Positions 17,605 to 26,202 are shown, numbered from the stretch's first letter. The stretch: 34,006 bases of DNA from Nocardioides lacusdianchii (GCF_020102855.1 NZ_JADHZD010000026.1:1-34006); one strand, 5' to 3'. Made by a program: numbers and translations. The notes: a model not told the origin generated them from the letters alone.

Positions 17605-18231
17605 TTAGCTGGCATCGCGCTGGACAATCGTGACCTTGGTGCCCATCGGGACGGTGATCCGGATGCCTCCGCGCGGGTCGCGCTCGAGGTCGACGCCGTC
17701 GAGTGGTGAGGTGGCCTTGGTCGGTCCGGCGAGTGTGCGGACCACCTCGACCATCCGGCGCTCGACGGCGTCGACCTCGGCGTCCTCGTATGCGGCCACC
17801 AGGCCGCGGCGGTGCAGCTCGCCAATGAATAGCTGAGTGTCGACGTAGCGGATGGGCCTGGACTCGCCGCGCTTCCAGGGGCCTCCGGGGGTCGGCTGTC
17901 CGACCGCGGCGGCCATCTCGGCCCGCGCTCGGGAGACGTTGAAGATCACTCGACGGTCGTCGTCCTCGGCGCGACGCCAGCCACGGATCTCGTAGACCGA
18001 CACAATCTGGTCCCCCGAAACCCCGACGAGGTAGTCGTCCTCCTCGGACTTCCCGTGCTCGTAGAGCGCGTCTGCGCGCGGGCGATGGGCCTCAAGGGCC
18101 TGCTTGCCCAGGCCGGCCCACTTGGTGGTCGTGTCGGACTCGAGCTGCTCGAGCAGAACGTCGTCGGGGATACCGAGACGCACCTGGTCGATGAGGCGCT
18201 TCAAGGAGTGCTTGATGTTGACGACGATCAC
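17605..18231 (-). CDS. Hypothetical protein of the accessory region
   Basis: A 208-aa soluble protein that I do not assign to a family. GTG 18231 is preferred because AAGGA sits 7 bases upstream (18239-18243 on the complementary strand); a TTG at 18246 would add 5 residues. The N-terminal 60 residues are helical (VIVVNIKHSLKRLIDQVRLG). The middle has beta-type segments YLVGVSGDQIVSVYEIRGWR and RVIFNVSRA, then PWKRGESRPIRYVDTQLF. The C-terminus has a strand-rich RITVPMGTKVTIVQ. The middle is loosely reminiscent of PUA/SRA-like folds, which is only an impression. It converges on the paralogue pair and lies between the intact relaxase start and its decayed copy. Confidence 0.65.
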   Translation of the reverse strand: MIVVNIKHSLKRLIDQVRLGIPDDVLLEQLESDTTTKWAGLGKQALEAHRPRADALYEHGKSEEDDYLVGVSGDQIVSVYEIRGWRRAEDDDRRVIFNVSRARAEMAAAVGQPTPGGPWKRGESRPIRYVDTQLFIGELHRRGLVAAYEDAEVDAVERRMVEVVRTLAGPTKATSPLDGVDLERDPRGGIRITVPMGTKVTIVQRDAS

Positions 18232-18282
18232 GCGAGGGTCCTTCAATCAGGCGAAGAGATCGGTCGACCTCCTATTCGACAA

Positions 18283-18303
18283 CATCATGACACAAAGATG
18301 ATG
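18283..18303. promoter_or_regulatory. Inverted repeat upstream of the 208-aa gene
   Basis: CATCAT-GACACAAAG-ATGATG lies in a locally AT-rich stretch about 50 bases upstream of GTG 18231. It is a candidate operator or promoter element for that gene. Confidence 0.35.
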
Positions 18304-18474
18304 ATTGCGTCGCCTAGAGTTGTCCCCTCGCGCGCACGTGACCGCGACCGGGACCTAGGGCCGAGCGGACAACGACGCCGGATCAGCGCGATGTGTGTGC
18401 GCGTGACGTGCCTGCGGGAATCGATCTCCCTCGATGAGGTGAAGGGCGTCACGACTATGCGTACAAGCCTCCAG

Positions 18475-18565
18475 CGGTCAGCTTGTGCACCCCATCACGC
18501 CTGGAGAAGCGAGCGCGGCGACCCGGTTTCGGACACCTGCCCGGCACCAATTCCGACGGTGCATG
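18475..18565 (-). pseudogene. Decayed second copy of the relaxase 5' end
   Basis: This segment aligns along its length with 15917-16009 in the same orientation. On the minus strand it contains ATGGGGTGCACAAGCTGACC, matching the relaxase start ATGGGGCTGCACAAGCTGAC except for loss of one C, which breaks the frame. Similarity fades soon after the GTGATGGGG start region toward lower coordinates, where a stop (TAG) appears within about 12 codons. It is a remnant of a second related element or of a local rearrangement. The rest of 18247-18882 shows no convincing gene. Confidence 0.7.
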
Positions 18566-18866
18566 TCGGGAATGTGGAAGTCGAGTCGTGTCGAGATGCA
18601 GCGAATCTTGGCCAGCGCGAACTTTCAGCCAAAGAACATTGATCTGATCGACATTGAGGGCGGGAGTGGGGTGGCGGCTGGAGGTTGACCTGTGAACGGC
18701 ACCGATGGGGCCTGGAGCGCTGTGGTTACACCGATGTGCGCTGTTCGAGACGACGGTCTTGCGTTGGCGAGATTCGCAGACCGAGGCGCGCCTCCAAAGA
18801 TACTGTCAGCGTCGAGTCGTACGCTGGAATTCGCGGTGACTACCATGGCCGTTCAGGGCATCCAGC

Positions 18867-18875
18867 GGAGGAGGG
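18867..18875 (+). promoter_or_regulatory. Strong ribosome-binding site fixing the AAA ATPase start
   Basis: GGAGGAGGG ends 7 bases before ATG 18883. It decides for this start over in-frame upstream codons back to 18685, whose translation is low complexity and lacks domain similarity. Confidence 0.7.
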
Positions 18876-18882
18876 CGAGCGC

Positions 18883-19839
18883 ATGGCGCGGTCGGACCTG
18901 CTCCTCGATCTCGTTGAGGCCGAGCGCCGAGGCGACCGGGACCGCTTCAAGATCCTCGTCGAAGCGGTCATCTCGGAGGAACGTGCCAACCAGCACCACC
19001 TTCTCGCGGATCGCTTGTCGGAACTCATAACAACACTCGGCACGAGCAAGCCGCGCGACGACCACGCCTCGGCGATTCGCGACCTGGTCCATGAGATCGT
19101 CCCGGACCGCAAGCTCGAGGACCTAGAACTCGCTCCCGTGACCAGCCGCGTCGTCACCGAACTGATCGAGGAACAGAAGCGGTCAGAGCTTCTCCGGAGC
19201 TATGGCATCGAGCCACGCAACCGCCTCCTGCTGTCAGGACCGCCGGGTAACGGGAAGACCAGTGTCGCGGAGGCAATCGCCGCGGAGCTGATGCTGCCGT
19301 TCTACGTGATCCGCTACGAGGGTGTGGTCTCAAGTTTCCTCGGCGAGACAGCTGCCCGGTTGGACAACGCGTTCGAGTTCGTCCGCACGCGACGTTGCGT
19401 CCTCTTCTTCGACGAGCTCGACACCATCGCCAAGGAACGCTCCGATGAGCACGAGACTGGTGAGATCAAACGAGTCGTGTCCACGCTGCTCCTGCAGATC
19501 GACCGGCTGCCAGCTCATGTCATCCTCATCGGCGCGACCAACCACGGCGAACTCCTGGATCGAGCCGCCTGGCGGCGGTTCCAAGTGAGAGCCGAGCTTC
19601 ACGCTCCTTCACGGGCGCAGGCCACCGAGTACCTCGAGCGCCTCGCGCAGCGCCTTGGTGGCGACCTCGGCTATGCCCCGCGAACCATTGCCGACAAGCT
19701 CGCTGGAGCGAGCTTCGCTGAACTTGAGGAGTTCGCCCTGGACATCCGGCGCCGTGCGGTGCTGGAGATGCCCGATGCGGACCTCCGCCGCATCGTGAAG
19801 GAACGGCTTGAGCACCGGCAAGCTCAAGCTGGCGAGTGA
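18883..19839 (+). CDS. ietA: AAA ATPase of an ietAS-type defence/toxin-antitoxin pair
   Basis: A 318-aa AAA+ ATPase. Walker A is GPPGNGKT (119-126), Walker B VLFFDELD (173-180), sensor 1 ATN (218-220) and a likely arginine finger lies in DRAAWRRF (226-233). A helical N-terminal domain (1-85) precedes the AAA core. The core resembles the 26S/ClpX-like AAA proteins that pair with subtilases in ietAS. The next gene starts with a GTGA overlap and encodes such a subtilase. IetA/IetS was described as a toxin-antitoxin pair on an Agrobacterium Ti plasmid and later as an anti-phage system needing both genes; the ATPase is thought to restrain or direct the protease. The symbol rests on architecture and pairing, not on an alignment. 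Confidence 0.82.
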   Translation: MARSDLLLDLVEAERRGDRDRFKILVEAVISEERANQHHLLADRLSELITTLGTSKPRDDHASAIRDLVHEIVPDRKLEDLELAPVTSRVVTELIEEQKRSELLRSYGIEPRNRLLLSGPPGNGKTSVAEAIAAELMLPFYVIRYEGVVSSFLGETAARLDNAFEFVRTRRCVLFFDELDTIAKERSDEHETGEIKRVVSTLLLQIDRLPAHVILIGATNHGELLDRAAWRRFQVRAELHAPSRAQATEYLERLAQRLGGDLGYAPRTIADKLAGASFAELEEFALDIRRRAVLEMPDADLRRIVKERLEHRQAQAGE

Positions 19840-22448
19840 GCGGGGATCAGCGCCCGCTCCTCGCGCTCGGCGCGCCGGAGGTGGGCGAACGGATCAAGCA
19901 GACCCGTCGCGACATGCCGCGGCTCTCGAAGGTCCCGGCGGCTCGCCAAGGCCAGCGAATGTCCCCACAGTTCCGCGCCCTTTCCGATGCGTTCGATGCC
20001 CGTCGTGCCGAGTTGAGCCACGAGCAGGTCGACGAGGTCGACCCGGCCCTGGTCCTGGTTTTCGATCTGGCCGGCACGGTGGAGGCATTTGGAAACGCCG
20101 TCAACAAGATCGAAGGCCTGGAATTTCTCGCCGAACTGCTCGATGAACCCAGCGAGCCCGACGACGACTTCCACATGGTTCAAGGTGGCGCGCGTACCGA
20201 CAACACGGTGCAACACTCGCTGTACCTAGTGATGTCGAACGCAACCGCAGTCACTCAGCTCGTCAGCCTCTTCGAGCAGTGGCAGCGGGATCCCAATCTC
20301 TCGTTCGAGCGCGGACTCGGTAAGTTCAAGACCGTCTTCGAGCAGTTGCGAGGGATCCGACGGTGGGGCCCGGATGACCGCGTTCGTGAGACCGGTCTGC
20401 TCGAACGATGGCAGGAGACCGTCGCTGTTGTCGGTCAGTCCATCAGCACCGTCAACGTCGAAATCGAACTCTGGTACCGGCGCGACCCCGCCCAGCGGAA
20501 CAGTGCGGAGTCACACCTCAGGGCGGTGGTAGAGCGCGCAGGCGGCGCCGTCACGACCCAGGCACAGATCGACTCGATCAGCTATCACGCTCTTCTCGTC
20601 GCGCTGCCGATCCAGCAGGTCGAGACCGTCCTGCGTGAAGGCACGGCAGCCATTGACCTGCTCAACGCTGACGAGATCATGTTCGTCAGTCCCTACATTC
20701 CAATGTCCGTGACCGCTCCGGAGACCGAGCTGTTGTCGAGCAGTTCGATCGCGCCCGCCGAGCGAGTCACCGACCCACCCAGGATCGCCCTGCTCGACGG
20801 GCTGCCGTTCCAGAACCACGACGCGCTCGCTGGTCGGCTGATCATCGACGACCCCGATGGGATCGGGAGCACCTACGGTGTGGCGAACCGCCACCACGGC
20901 ACCGCGATGGCATCCCTGATCCTCCACGGCGACCTGTCCAAGCCTGGGGACCCTCTGGCCCGCCCGATCTATGTCCGCCCGATCCTGCAACCACATCCCC
21001 TGCAGCCACGGCAAGAGGTGACCGTACAGGGCCGTCTGCTCACCGATCTTCTCCACCGAGCAGTCCGCCGCATTGTGGAAGGCGATGGCACTCACCCACC
21101 GGCGGCTCCCAGCGTTCGCATCGTCAACCTCTCGATCGGCGCACAGTCCCGAGCACTCGTCCGCCGGATGAGCCCGCTTGGTCGGCTACTGGACTGGATG
21201 TCCGTCGACTTCAACCTGCTCTTCGTCGTCAGCGCTGGCAATCACCCCAACGTCCCGATCGTGATCCCTGCCGACTCAGCGGCAACGCCTGAGAGCACCG
21301 CTCAGGCCGCCCTAAAGGCCGTCTACGCGACCAGCAAGGTCCGTGGGATCCTGCCACCAGGGGATGCAGTCAACGCCTTGACCGTGTCCGCGACCCACGC
21401 CGACGAGAGCGGCGAGGTCTCACTGCCAGACACAGTGTGGGACCTGGCACACCCGGACGCGCCAGCCCTCTACGGAGCAGTGGGCCCCGGCGTCGGCCGC
21501 TCGGTCAAGCCCGACGTCTACCACGCCGGTGGTCGCGCGCTTTATCAACGGCCCGTCGTGATGCGGGGCTCGCCGACCGTCGAACTGGTTCCGGTGAACA
21601 CGGCATCGACAGGCCCCGGGAGCCAAGTGGCAGCGCCGGCAGCTGCGGGGCGTACCGACGCCACCGCTTACACCCACGGCACAAGCAACGCGACCGCGCT
21701 CGTGACCCGTGAGGCCAGTCGGATCTTCGACATCCTTGAAGTAGGCCGCGACAGCGCCGACGACGCGGAGTTCCCCGATCCCCAGTACCACCCCGTCCTC
21801 GCCAAGGCACTGCTCGTCCACACAAGCACATGGGGGCAGGAGGGCGAGCGGCTACGCGCGGCGCTCGGGCTCCATCCTCAACGGTGGCGGCGCGAACTCA
21901 CGGCCGTTCTCGGGTATGGCGCGATCCGTCCCGAGCGCATTGCGAGTGCGGCGACGAACCGCGCCGTGCTCATCGCAGGCGGCTCGCTGGGACGAGAGCA
22001 CAGACACACCTACGAGATCCCGCTCCCCGCCTCCCTGCGAGCCAAGGCTGAATGGCACCGCGTCACCGCAACGGTCGCCTCGTTCGTCCCCACGGCGGGG
22101 CACCTGAACCGCTACCGCGGCGCCAAAGTTTTCTTCGAGCGACTCGACGACCACGAGACCGGGGGCGCGCGAATCGAAGCCGATCACAACGCCACCCGCC
22201 GCGGCAGTGTGCAGCACGAGATCAGTGACGGCCAGAAGGCACTCGTCTTCAACGACGGAGGTGCCCTCCAGCTTCATGTCCAGTGCATGGACGACGCGCA
22301 GCGGCTCAAAGCCGGCCGCGTAGTTCGCTACGGGCTGGTCGTCTCGGTAGAGACCGCGATCACGACGTCGACGACCATCCACGACGAGGTCCGGGCTCAG
22401 TTGCGTGCCCGCGTACGCGCCGCCCAGCGCAACCGAATCCAGCCGTAA
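19836..22448 (+). CDS. ietS: Subtilisin-like (S8) protease of an ietAS-type pair
   Basis: An 870-aa protein. Residues 1-310 form an N-terminal domain without membrane segments. The S8 protease domain (about 312-640) has the triad D321 (RIALLDG), H354 (HHGTAMAS) and S617 (THGTSNAT), with the oxyanion asparagine N469 in VVSAGNH. A C-terminal beta-rich domain (about 680-870) follows. All catalytic residues are present. There is no signal peptide, so it acts in the cytoplasm, unlike degradative subtilisins. GTG 19836 overlaps the ATPase stop, implying coupled synthesis. In known ietAS systems the protease is the toxic effector and the ATPase partner is required for regulation or activation; the trigger and substrates here are unknown. 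Confidence 0.85.
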   Translation: MSGDQRPLLALGAPEVGERIKQTRRDMPRLSKVPAARQGQRMSPQFRALSDAFDARRAELSHEQVDEVDPALVLVFDLAGTVEAFGNAVNKIEGLEFLAELLDEPSEPDDDFHMVQGGARTDNTVQHSLYLVMSNATAVTQLVSLFEQWQRDPNLSFERGLGKFKTVFEQLRGIRRWGPDDRVRETGLLERWQETVAVVGQSISTVNVEIELWYRRDPAQRNSAESHLRAVVERAGGAVTTQAQIDSISYHALLVALPIQQVETVLREGTAAIDLLNADEIMFVSPYIPMSVTAPETELLSSSSIAPAERVTDPPRIALLDGLPFQNHDALAGRLIIDDPDGIGSTYGVANRHHGTAMASLILHGDLSKPGDPLARPIYVRPILQPHPLQPRQEVTVQGRLLTDLLHRAVRRIVEGDGTHPPAAPSVRIVNLSIGAQSRALVRRMSPLGRLLDWMSVDFNLLFVVSAGNHPNVPIVIPADSAATPESTAQAALKAVYATSKVRGILPPGDAVNALTVSATHADESGEVSLPDTVWDLAHPDAPALYGAVGPGVGRSVKPDVYHAGGRALYQRPVVMRGSPTVELVPVNTASTGPGSQVAAPAAAGRTDATAYTHGTSNATALVTREASRIFDILEVGRDSADDAEFPDPQYHPVLAKALLVHTSTWGQEGERLRAALGLHPQRWRRELTAVLGYGAIRPERIASAATNRAVLIAGGSLGREHRHTYEIPLPASLRAKAEWHRVTATVASFVPTAGHLNRYRGAKVFFERLDDHETGGARIEADHNATRRGSVQHEISDGQKALVFNDGGALQLHVQCMDDAQRLKAGRVVRYGLVVSVETAITTSTTIHDEVRAQLRARVRAAQRNRIQP

Positions 22449-22841
22449 CTCGTCTGCGCAGCTCTGTCCCTGTCGCGACCACCTACATTGACAACGCTTC
22501 GCAATCAGGACCGTCTGTGCAAAGTTGCCCGAGCGAGACTTTGCCTACGACAAGTCGATCTACTTGGGTGATGTCAGGTGATCGGCCAGTCTCCGATGAA
22601 CCAGGGCAGTCGTCTAAGGTCGATCGGGGTCCAGCGCTGCTTGAGATTGCCTCGCGCCTCGGCTAGCGCCGCCGCGGTGGATCGACCGAACCCTCCGGGA
22701 TCGTCCGATGGGTGCTGCACCTGGCTTCCTCACCGGTGCGGGATCGCCTTCCGGTGATCAGCTCACCTAGCCCTGACGCGCGCCCCCGGGCCACCCCACG
22801 TCGTTCGTTTGGCGGCTCGCAGGCAACGCGGGGCCGAGGCG
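22449..22841. other. Convergent intergenic region with hairpin and partial REP
   Basis: I see no gene here. GCAAAGT-(12 bases)-ACTTTGC at 22519-22544 forms a 7-bp stem and may terminate the ietAS transcript. CCGGTGCGGGATCG at 22733-22746 is a partial match to the dispersed GGGATC repeat family. Confidence 0.5.
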
Positions 22842-24890
22842 TCAGGTCGCGTCGTCGTCGAAAGGGTTGCTGTAGCCCTGGAGCCACAGGAGCTCTGGCG
22901 CAAGGATAACGCCGGAGGCCAGGGATCCGTCACGCTTGAGGAGCGCATTGACGACCACTCGGACGGACCTCAGGGCGTAGCCCGCGACAAGCGCATCGAA
23001 CTGCGCATCGTCACGGATGATCGCAGTGGCCAGCGTCGGGACGTCGGCTCCTGCTGCGGTCCAATTGGCGACGAAGTCTGGCAACCGCAGCGGATCGGTG
23101 AGAAGCAGGAGAGCATCGCCGAGCTCGAACGGTTCGTTCGTCTCGACGTCGATCAAGGCGAGGAGCGGCGCGTAGTAGTTCTCGACCCGCCGACCGGAGT
23201 TGATGGCAGCCCTGGAGAGTTCTCGTGGTTCTGCGCGAACGATCTCGATCGGGGTCCCCTCGTGTGCGAAGTACTCGAGGAGTTGGGAGTACCTACCGGA
23301 TGCCCCAGTCTCGGCCGAGACGCAGGAAGGGTCACCCGCCGCAGCAGCCGCTGATAGCTCCTGTTGCATGAACTGAGCAACTCTCTCGGCCTGGTCCTTG
23401 GTGAACGATTCGACCACGCCTCGATTCGTCGTGAAGTGCTCGTTGCCATCGGCGTGCACGAGCGCTACTCCCCAGGTTCCTACCGACAGATGAGATCGAG
23501 AGGGGTTCCAGGAAACCATGGCGCGCTTGGACCGTTGCACCGCGGACATGTCGTTGAACATCCCTTGCCCGCCAACAATCTGTCGGAGCCACAAGCCATA
23601 GTCAAAGTCTCCCAGCCAGTCGTTCTGAGCGAGAGTGTCACCTCCCAGAGCGCCGAGCACACGGTAGGTAGGACGCCTGCAAGCCGAGTGGATCAAGCCC
23701 ACTTCGGATGCCTCGTCGACCTCGTCTATCTCGATGTACGGGGCTCGGTCTTCCGCCACGGGGCGGCTGCACCGTAGGCAGCTCAGAAGGTCAGAGTTGT
23801 CGGAGAGGCGTTGGCGTAGCTCGGACCGGTACTGGGTGATCGCTTCTTCGTTCTCTAGGACGGGTCGACCAATGTCAAGAACGACGTCATGCTCCACGAG
23901 GGCGGGGTCTGCTGTCAGGATCCGTGCGAGTCCATCGATGCTGGAGGTCCGTGCGATCACGGTATGGGCCGTGCCGTCCGGCAGCGTGACGCTGTCCGAC
24001 TTGAAATGGAGGACTTTCGCCCCGTTATCGTCGAACCTGAAGAAGACACTGACGACCAGCCCATCAAGGTCCTGCAGCAGCACGAACTCGTAGGCAACCC
24101 CTATATCGCCATCTAGTGCGGTGCGCATCGCCGACTCTGCGGCCATTTCAGCGTTCGCATCGGCACTGGGTGTCAGCACCGGACCGATGCGAGTCAAGAG
24201 CCCAGTTCGGTCGATGCTGAGCCGGTCCTTGGCCAGTGTGAGTGCCAGCTTCACCAGTTCTGCCCAAGCAGCGTTGGCCGACGGCACGCCCCGGGCAGCC
24301 AAGGCGATCAGGATGGCTCGCTCCAGCGGTGCGCCGTCCTCCAGATCGAGCACCTGCACGTGGATCTTGGCAAAGATAGCGGAGCGCTCGTGGTCGGAGA
24401 TCTCTCTGCCTGCGAGCGCGGCGTAGTGCAGATCGATGAGGGTGCTTGTGGTCGCAAGGACCTCTCTCGCGTTCTTGGTGGCGGGGTTGGTGGCGTGATT
24501 TCGGTTGAGACGTGCCGCCTCCGTCAGGGTCCTGAGGTCACTTGTGACTCGTGATGAGGCCGCGCTGGTCGTAGCTAGGACGAACGCATCGTCGCCGGGC
24601 GAGGTGATGTGCTGGTGTACGAACTGTCGAATCACTGAGGAGAACTCAGAATCTCCGCCCTTGGAGACACTGATCGTTCGCTTGGCCTGCACAAACACGC
24701 GCCCGCCTCGCGTTGTCAGCGCGACATCGTCGACCTTGTCGTTCGTCTCGAACTGCACGCTCTCGATGCCCGAATGTCTGGCGGCGCCGAGAGCCGTAAG
24801 CTCATCGAGCTCGGCAAACATTGAGACCATCGCGAGTGCTCCGACTCGCGACTGGAAGTCGATGCCAGAGTTGGTTGCTGCGCCGCCCAC
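22842..24890 (-). CDS. Candidate defence nuclease: PD-(D/E)XK-like N-terminus, zinc site, long C-terminus
   Basis: A 682-aa soluble protein. The N-terminus (GIDFQSRVGALAMVSM) and the run E48, D54-D55 (KVDDVAL), then VFVQAKR with Q68-x-K70, follow the Cap4/DUF4297-type nuclease pattern (Glu, Asp, QxK), a member of the PD-(D/E)XK fold. Residues 371-404 have CLRC...HSAC, a CxxC/HxxC zinc site. The remaining 280 residues contain mixed alpha/beta segments with no motif I recognise; residues 88-260 are helical. ATG 24890 starts just before the conserved motif. It is monocistronic and converges on ietAS, 393 bases away. In Cap4 the QxK nuclease is fused to a SAVED sensor, which I do not see. The nuclease call is an inference from the motif pattern; a single-gene defence protein is plausible but unproven. 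Confidence 0.65.
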   Translation of the reverse strand: MGGAATNSGIDFQSRVGALAMVSMFAELDELTALGAARHSGIESVQFETNDKVDDVALTTRGGRVFVQAKRTISVSKGGDSEFSSVIRQFVHQHITSPGDDAFVLATTSAASSRVTSDLRTLTEAARLNRNHATNPATKNAREVLATTSTLIDLHYAALAGREISDHERSAIFAKIHVQVLDLEDGAPLERAILIALAARGVPSANAAWAELVKLALTLAKDRLSIDRTGLLTRIGPVLTPSADANAEMAAESAMRTALDGDIGVAYEFVLLQDLDGLVVSVFFRFDDNGAKVLHFKSDSVTLPDGTAHTVIARTSSIDGLARILTADPALVEHDVVLDIGRPVLENEEAITQYRSELRQRLSDNSDLLSCLRCSRPVAEDRAPYIEIDEVDEASEVGLIHSACRRPTYRVLGALGGDTLAQNDWLGDFDYGLWLRQIVGGQGMFNDMSAVQRSKRAMVSWNPSRSHLSVGTWGVALVHADGNEHFTTNRGVVESFTKDQAERVAQFMQQELSAAAAAGDPSCVSAETGASGRYSQLLEYFAHEGTPIEIVRAEPRELSRAAINSGRRVENYYAPLLALIDVETNEPFELGDALLLLTDPLRLPDFVANWTAAGADVPTLATAIIRDDAQFDALVAGYALRSVRVVVNALLKRDGSLASGVILAPELLWLQGYSNPFDDDAT

Positions 24891-25002
24891 GGCGCGACTC
24901 TAGGCCAGAGTGGATCGCGAAGCATCGGGCCGCGCCATGGGCACGCCTGGACCTCGGATCCCAGTTCAGCCCGGTCGTTCAGGCAGGCGTGAACCATAGC
25001 GG

Positions 25003-25024
25003 GATCCCGCACTGGTCACGCTCC
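25003..25024. repeat. REP-like repeat unit
   Basis: GATCCCGCACTGGTCACGCT with CC following is the complement of the unit at 28110-28130 with one family core intact. It lies just upstream of the deaminase gene. Confidence 0.6.
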
Positions 25025-25050
25025 TAGTCACCATGCCCTCGTAGGGCACG

Positions 25051-25563
25051 ATGGTCCGCGTGATGACGCCTGAACATGCTGTGGCGCTCGCGCTGGACGT
25101 CGCCGAGAAGGGGCTGGCCAACGGCGAGATGCCCATCGGCGCCGTCGTGCTGAGTGGCGACCGCGTGCTCGGCCAAGCCTTCACTCAGGAGCGGACTCTC
25201 AGACGGCGGATCGTGCATGCCGACCTGCTGGCGCTTGAACAGGCCGATATGGAACTCGGCTTCGACCAGCCGGACGAGCCACTCGTGCTGGCGGTCAATC
25301 TCGAGCCCTGCATGATGTGCCTCGGCGCTGCCATCACTCTCGGGGTCGGGCGGGTCTACTATGCATTGGAGTCCCCGAACGACGGAGGCGTCGACCTCTT
25401 GTCCAAGTGGCAGCCGCCGGTCGAGCAATCATTCTTCGCCCGACCTAGTGACATCCGCTCCGGATTCCATCGCGCTCGCTCGCAGCGATTGTTCGGGCGC
25501 TACGCCGAGGGCAACGGCCCGGCTGGGATGCGCCGGTGGGCGGCGGGACTCGCGGCGCTCTGA
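25051..25563 (+). CDS. Cytidine/deoxycytidylate deaminase-like nucleoside deaminase with HAD motif
   Basis: A 170-aa protein of the zinc-dependent CDA/TadA-like fold. GEMPIGAVVLSGDRVLGQ matches the family N-terminus. The zinc site is HAD (H56-A57-D58) and EPCMMC (85-90, C87 and C90). Family members normally have HAE, with Glu as the proton shuttle; here it is Asp. The C-terminal extension (PPVEQSFFARPSDIRSGFHR) differs from tRNA deaminase TadA, and a guanine or nucleoside deaminase role is possible. ATG 25051 is taken; GTG 25060 or ATG 25063 would also keep the domain. It stands alone between two REP-like units. Confidence 0.8.
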   Translation: MVRVMTPEHAVALALDVAEKGLANGEMPIGAVVLSGDRVLGQAFTQERTLRRRIVHADLLALEQADMELGFDQPDEPLVLAVNLEPCMMCLGAAITLGVGRVYYALESPNDGGVDLLSKWQPPVEQSFFARPSDIRSGFHRARSQRLFGRYAEGNGPAGMRRWAAGLAAL

Positions 25564-25610
25564 TGCACGCGTCTCCACTGATCAAGGCGCACCGTAGACC
25601 GAACGTCGCG

Positions 25611-25633
25611 CGGAGCGTGACCGTGCATGGATC
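25611..25633. repeat. REP-like repeat unit
   Basis: CGGAGCGTGACC-GTGC followed by GGATC matches the core of the unit at 28109-28130, with one base lost and two inserted. It lies between the deaminase and the GNAT pseudogene. Confidence 0.5.
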
Positions 25634-25722
25634 GGCACGCGGGGCGTGCCACAGAGGGATCGGGTTGCGGGATGCGCGGATCGCGGCAGACCAGGTCCGC
25701 GCAACCCGTCTGTTCGGCCACC

Positions 25723-25728
25723 TAGGAT
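25723..25728 (+). promoter_or_regulatory. Candidate -10 for leaderless GNAT transcript
   Basis: TAGGAT ends 6 bases before GTG 25735, with no room for a Shine-Dalgarno sequence. Confidence 0.45.
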
Positions 25729-25734
25729 CGCCCA

Positions 25735-26202
25735 GTGGATAGTCCGAGTAGTTTCCTCAGGGTCGCGACCGCGGACGACGGCGCACAACTGCTGTACTTA
25801 TGGGGCCTGCTCTTCGATGAGGACGGCGTTCACGACGACGAGCCATGGAGGAGCCACGCTCGCAAGTGGTTCGCCCGCTACGTCGACGACTCCGACGCCG
25901 CTCGCTTCCCGGTTATCGACAGAGGTGGCGAGATCGTCGCGACCGCAATTGGCACTCTTGAATTGGGCGTTCCCAACCCGATGTGCCCTCGAGGACGGAC
26001 CGTCCGGCTCGCCAATGTCATCACCGTCCCCCAGCACCGGGGTTGCGGATACGGGACCCTCCTGGTCGCTGACGTCATCGAGTGAGCCAAGTCAATCAAC
26101 GCAGATCGAGTGGACCTCAGCTCCACAGAGGAAGGGCGGCGCCTCTACGACAAGGCGGGTTTCGTCCTGACGTCTGCTCCGCGGATGAAGCTCGTTCTCT
26201 AG
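25735..26202 (+). pseudogene. GNAT acetyltransferase interrupted by an in-frame TGA
   Basis: The first 116 codons encode a GNAT N-terminus with the acetyl-CoA motif QHRGCGYGTLL near residues 100-110, ending VADVIE at TGA 26083-26085. The same frame continues without any shift as AKSINADRVDLSSTEEGRRL then YDKAGFVL and stops at TAG 26200-26202, giving the expected C-terminal part of a GNAT of about 155 aa. In related proteins this position is often EWA, so TGG to TGA is the likely change. The truncated product would lack the last strands of the fold. A sequencing error or read-through cannot be excluded. Confidence 0.85.
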
